DNA of 8,948 nucleotides. It comes from Anaerolineae bacterium. Lineage in GTDB: Bacteria; Chloroflexota; Anaerolineae; JACIWR01. Below the pieces are notes generated by a model, which did not search any database, had not been told where the DNA came from, and worked only from the letters and a program-made list of their open reading frames with translations. Positions within the stretch are counted from its first letter, which is position 1. Each line of letters begins with the position of its first letter. This document shows, piece after piece, positions 7,051 through 8,948 of this stretch. The position numbers were made by a program, and so were the translations under genes. Location of the stretch: positions 1 to 8,948 of the forward strand of contig JAGGZG010000167.1 of NCBI GenBank assembly GCA_021162125.1, read 5' to 3'.

Positions 7051-8703
7051 GTGACAGATACGTCGAAAGTTTTGGTGATCGGGTTGGACGGAGCCACCTT
7101 TGACCTCATCCGACCCTGGGCAGCACAGGGCAAGCTGCCCACGTTCCGGCGTCTGCTCGCCGAGGGGGTCAGCGGGGACCTGGAATCCACCGTCCCGCCG
7201 GTGACCTCGCCGGCGTGGCCCACTTTCATGACCGGTAAGAACCCGGGTCGCCACGGTGTGTTCGACTACATCCGCGAGCGGCAGGGCCAGTTCGACCTGG
7301 TGAACGGGGCCAGCATTAACGGGGCGACCATCTGGGAGATTCTGTCGGCGCGAGGCCGGCGGGTGGGGGTGATGAATGTGCCGGTGACCTATCCCCCCCG
7401 GCCGGTCAACGGTTTTATAATCACTGGCCTGCTATCTCCACGGGGGGCGGAGTTCACTTATCCGCCGGGCTTCCTTCGTCCGTATGAGAGGGCATTAGGC
7501 CCGTATCGCATTGTGCCCGATGTGCAGTACAAAGAGGGCAACGAGGATGCTTTCATCGCTGACATTGACAACCTCATCGAGCAGCGAGCACGCTACGCCT
7601 TGCGCTTGATGCAGGATCAGCCCTGGGACTTCATGATGGTTCACTTTCTGGCCCTGGACCTGCTGCAGCACGCCCTGTGGCGGCACATGGACCCCTCGCA
7701 CCCGGCCCACGATGCGCAGCAGGCAGCACGTTACGGGGATGCTATCCTGCACGGCTATCAGAAGATAGACCAGGCCGTGGGCAGACTTCTGGCGCAGGCT
7801 GGCGAAGATACCACCGTCGTGCTGATGTCCGATCACGGGTTCGGGCCGCTGCACGGGATGGTCAACATCAACGTGCTGTTGCTCCAGGCCGGGTTGCTGC
7901 ACCTCAAACGCGATCCTTTGACCCGGCTAAAGTACGTCCTGTTCCGGCTGGGACTGACGCCCTCGGCGGTGTATCGCTGGCTGGCCCGGCTGGGGTTGCA
8001 GAATATCACTGTAAAAGTCTCCAAGCGGGCCCGCAATAAGGTCATGGGCCGTTTTCTCTCTTTCGCCGACGTGGATTGGTCGCGCACTGTAGCCTACTCG
8101 ATTGGGCACGTGGGCCAGGTGTACATCAATCTCAACGGGCGTCAGCCACGGGGGATCGTCCGTCCAGAGGAGTACGAGGCCGTGCGCCGGCGGGTGATTG
8201 AGGTGCTGGGCACGCTGCGAAATCCGATCACCGGCCAGCCGCTGGTGGACCGAATACTGACGCGCGAGCAGGTGTGTGCCGGGCCATACTGTGAACGCGG
8301 GCCCGATCTGCACCTGGTGATGGATGGTTACCGGTATATCGCCTGCCCGCTCTTCGCCACAAATGGCCGCATCATCACAGAGCAGATTCGGGGTGACTCC
8401 GGTTGCCACCGTTCAAACGGGATATTCCTGGCCCGCGGGCCGGCCCTTCAGCAGGGGGCACGCATCCGAGGCGCGCGCATCGTGGACCTGGCTCCCACGC
8501 TCCTGCATCTCATGGATGAGGCCGTGCCCGACGACATGGATGGGCGGGTGCTGCACGAGATCTTCCGGCCAGCCTTCGAGGAGACGCACGCCGTGCATTA
8601 CCAGGTCGTAGCCACGGTGGAGTCACGGGTAGCGGGTACGCTTTCCTCGGAGGAGGAAGCGGAGATCGCAGAGCGCCTGCGGGGGTTGGGCTATCTTGGC
8701 TAA
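7051..8703 (+). CDS. AlkP-superfamily phosphohydrolase/phosphomutase (COG3379 type), paralog B
   Basis: A 550-residue paralog of the protein encoded at 4366-6036, last gene of the operon. It starts at GTG 7051, seven bases after the glycosyltransferase stop; its ribosome site (GAAGG near 7035-7039) lies inside that gene and is rather far away. Predicted active site: D13 (IGLDGATFD), T52 as nucleophile (PPVTSPAW), D203 and H207 (DLLQH), D261 and H262 (SDHG), and H453 (GCHRSNG). It ends in ERLRGLGYLG. There is no signal peptide or membrane helix, so it is predicted cytoplasmic. It differs from paralog A in the nucleophile, in a Cys before the last metal His, and in a Cys pair in the segment VCAGPYC (409-415), absent from A. 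Two full-length, apparently intact copies in one operon suggest different substrates or successive steps rather than redundancy. Confidence 0.87.
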   Translation: MTDTSKVLVIGLDGATFDLIRPWAAQGKLPTFRRLLAEGVSGDLESTVPPVTSPAWPTFMTGKNPGRHGVFDYIRERQGQFDLVNGASINGATIWEILSARGRRVGVMNVPVTYPPRPVNGFIITGLLSPRGAEFTYPPGFLRPYERALGPYRIVPDVQYKEGNEDAFIADIDNLIEQRARYALRLMQDQPWDFMMVHFLALDLLQHALWRHMDPSHPAHDAQQAARYGDAILHGYQKIDQAVGRLLAQAGEDTTVVLMSDHGFGPLHGMVNINVLLLQAGLLHLKRDPLTRLKYVLFRLGLTPSAVYRWLARLGLQNITVKVSKRARNKVMGRFLSFADVDWSRTVAYSIGHVGQVYINLNGRQPRGIVRPEEYEAVRRRVIEVLGTLRNPITGQPLVDRILTREQVCAGPYCERGPDLHLVMDGYRYIACPLFATNGRIITEQIRGDSGCHRSNGIFLARGPALQQGARIRGARIVDLAPTLLHLMDEAVPDDMDGRVLHEIFRPAFEETHAVHYQVVATVESRVAGTLSSEEEAEIAERLRGLGYLG

Positions 8704-8723
8704 GTGCGAGGTGCCGGGCACTT
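8702..8723. repeat. short inverted repeat just after the operon, weak terminator candidate
   Basis: AAGTGC (8702-8707) pairs with GCACTT (8718-8723) around a 10-base loop; an alternative inner hairpin is GTGCC-G-GGCAC (8712-8722). It overlaps the stop codon of AlkP paralog B. There is no clear T-run after it, so the terminator role is only possible. Confidence 0.4.
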
Positions 8724-8749
8724 CTTACTGAGGACATAGGGTACTGAAA

Positions 8750-8778
8750 GTGACAGTCACCTCACGGGTGACTGTCAC
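8750..8778. repeat. perfect 12-bp inverted repeat with 5-base loop
   Basis: GTGACAGTCACC (8750-8761) is perfectly complementary to GGTGACTGTCAC (8767-8778), with loop TCACG. Each arm is itself an odd palindrome (GTGAC, one base, GTCAC), so the site can form two small hairpins or one long one. It lies about 47 bases beyond the last operon gene with no T-run. Plausible roles are an operon-end hairpin that terminates or protects the transcript, or a dispersed palindromic repeat. Confidence 0.8.
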
Positions 8779-8848
8779 GTGATCAGGTTCAGTGTGTTGC
8801 ATAAGTGCTTTTAAGGGATTTGTCCTTGTGCCCGGTTGTCGGCCGGAG

Positions 8849-8866
8849 TCCGCAACTTGTTGCGGA
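8849..8866. repeat. palindrome with AACTTGTT core, first copy
   Basis: TCCGCAAC and GTTGCGGA are separated by TT. Its 16-base core (8850-8865) matches the reverse complement of the palindrome at 8905-8920 except at four positions, which change as two compensated base pairs. Confidence 0.65.
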
Positions 8867-8904
8867 ACGGCCCGGACAAACCAGCCTCCGGTTAGCCAGA
8901 GCAC

Positions 8905-8920
8905 CCCGAACAAGTTCGGG
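8905..8920. repeat. palindrome with AACAAGTT core, second (inverted) copy
   Basis: CCCGAAC and GTTCGGG are separated by AA. Its central AACAAGTT (8909-8916) is the exact complement of AACTTGTT at 8854-8861, so the two hairpins could pair with each other or be two sites for one protein. Confidence 0.65.
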
Positions 8921-8948
8921 TCTCCACTTATGCAACACTCTGATAATG

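Larger units (their letters stand above)
8789..8943. mobile_element. MITE-like 155-bp element with 19-bp terminal inverted repeats
   Basis: Positions 8789-8807 (TCAGTGTGTTGCATAAGTG) and 8925-8943 are inverted repeats with one mismatch, including 14 perfect contiguous pairs. The interior has no convincing gene but is packed with palindromes: TTTGTCC/GGACAAA (8819-8825 with 8874-8880), GGCCG/CGGCC (8841-8845 with 8868-8872), an 8-bp arm pair at 8849-8866 and a 7-bp pair at 8905-8920. Small size, long terminal repeats and lack of coding capacity match a miniature inverted-repeat transposable element. I could not see a target duplication; only five bases of right flank remain. Alternatives are a large structured terminator or a structured RNA. 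I cannot name an insertion-sequence family. Confidence 0.5.

Noticed and set aside
7415..7420. TATAAT inside the AlkP paralog B gene
   Set aside because: There is no matching -35 box at proper spacing, no extended -10 TG, and no gene start downstream that it could serve.
8725..8913. Possible 62-residue minus-strand gene over the palindromes
   Set aside because: The frame runs through the inverted repeats and most of the MITE-like element, has no good ribosome site that I can see, and the product matches nothing known to me.
8750..8948. CRISPR-like array
   Set aside because: The repeats are inverted palindromes of differing sequence, not regularly spaced direct repeats with unique spacers, and no cas gene is present.

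Overview
The window is a GC-rich bacterial chromosomal segment. The products look most like the envelope-glycan genes common in Chloroflexota (Anaerolineae/Caldilineae type): a DUF2723 membrane glycosyltransferase with C-terminal beta-sandwich domains, a UPF0104/AglD-like membrane protein, a GtrB/DPM1-like glycosyltransferase and COG3379 AlkP-superfamily proteins. Extended -10 promoters reading TGCTATAAT and GTG/TTG starts fit this. The phylum is an inference from protein style; there is no marker gene here.

Layout. (1) Positions 1-58, minus strand: the 5' part of a tRNA-Gln(CTG) gene, cut by the window edge, with a near-consensus sigma70-type promoter at 94-122. (2) 59-289: a divergent control region, with a second promoter at 202-229 reading rightward. 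(3) 290-3271: one large DUF2723 glycosyltransferase gene, followed by a bulged 14-bp double-palindrome hairpin (3282-3314). (4) 3328-3356: a strong promoter that shares 14 identical bases with the promoter of the DUF2723 gene. It drives four tightly packed genes: a flippase-like membrane protein (3407-4354), AlkP-superfamily protein A (4366-6036), a polyprenyl-phosphate glycosyltransferase (6051-7043) and AlkP-superfamily protein B (7051-8703). Gaps between them are 7 to 14 bases, so they are almost certainly one operon. (5) 8704-8948: no gene, but dense in inverted repeats, including a 155-bp element with 19-bp terminal inverted repeats that looks like a non-autonomous mobile element (MITE).

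How the genes may work together (inference). The GtrB-like enzyme would load a sugar from a nucleotide donor onto a polyprenyl phosphate at the cytoplasmic face. The lipid-linked sugar would be moved across the membrane, and the DUF2723 GT-C enzyme would transfer it to a protein or glycolipid outside. Both AlkP proteins lack signal peptides and should act in the cytoplasm on a phosphorylated or nucleotide-linked sugar or lipid intermediate. They are clear paralogs flanking the glycosyltransferase and differ in the predicted nucleophile (Ser versus Thr). The matched promoters suggest the DUF2723 gene and the operon are expressed together. The substrates cannot be read from the sequence.
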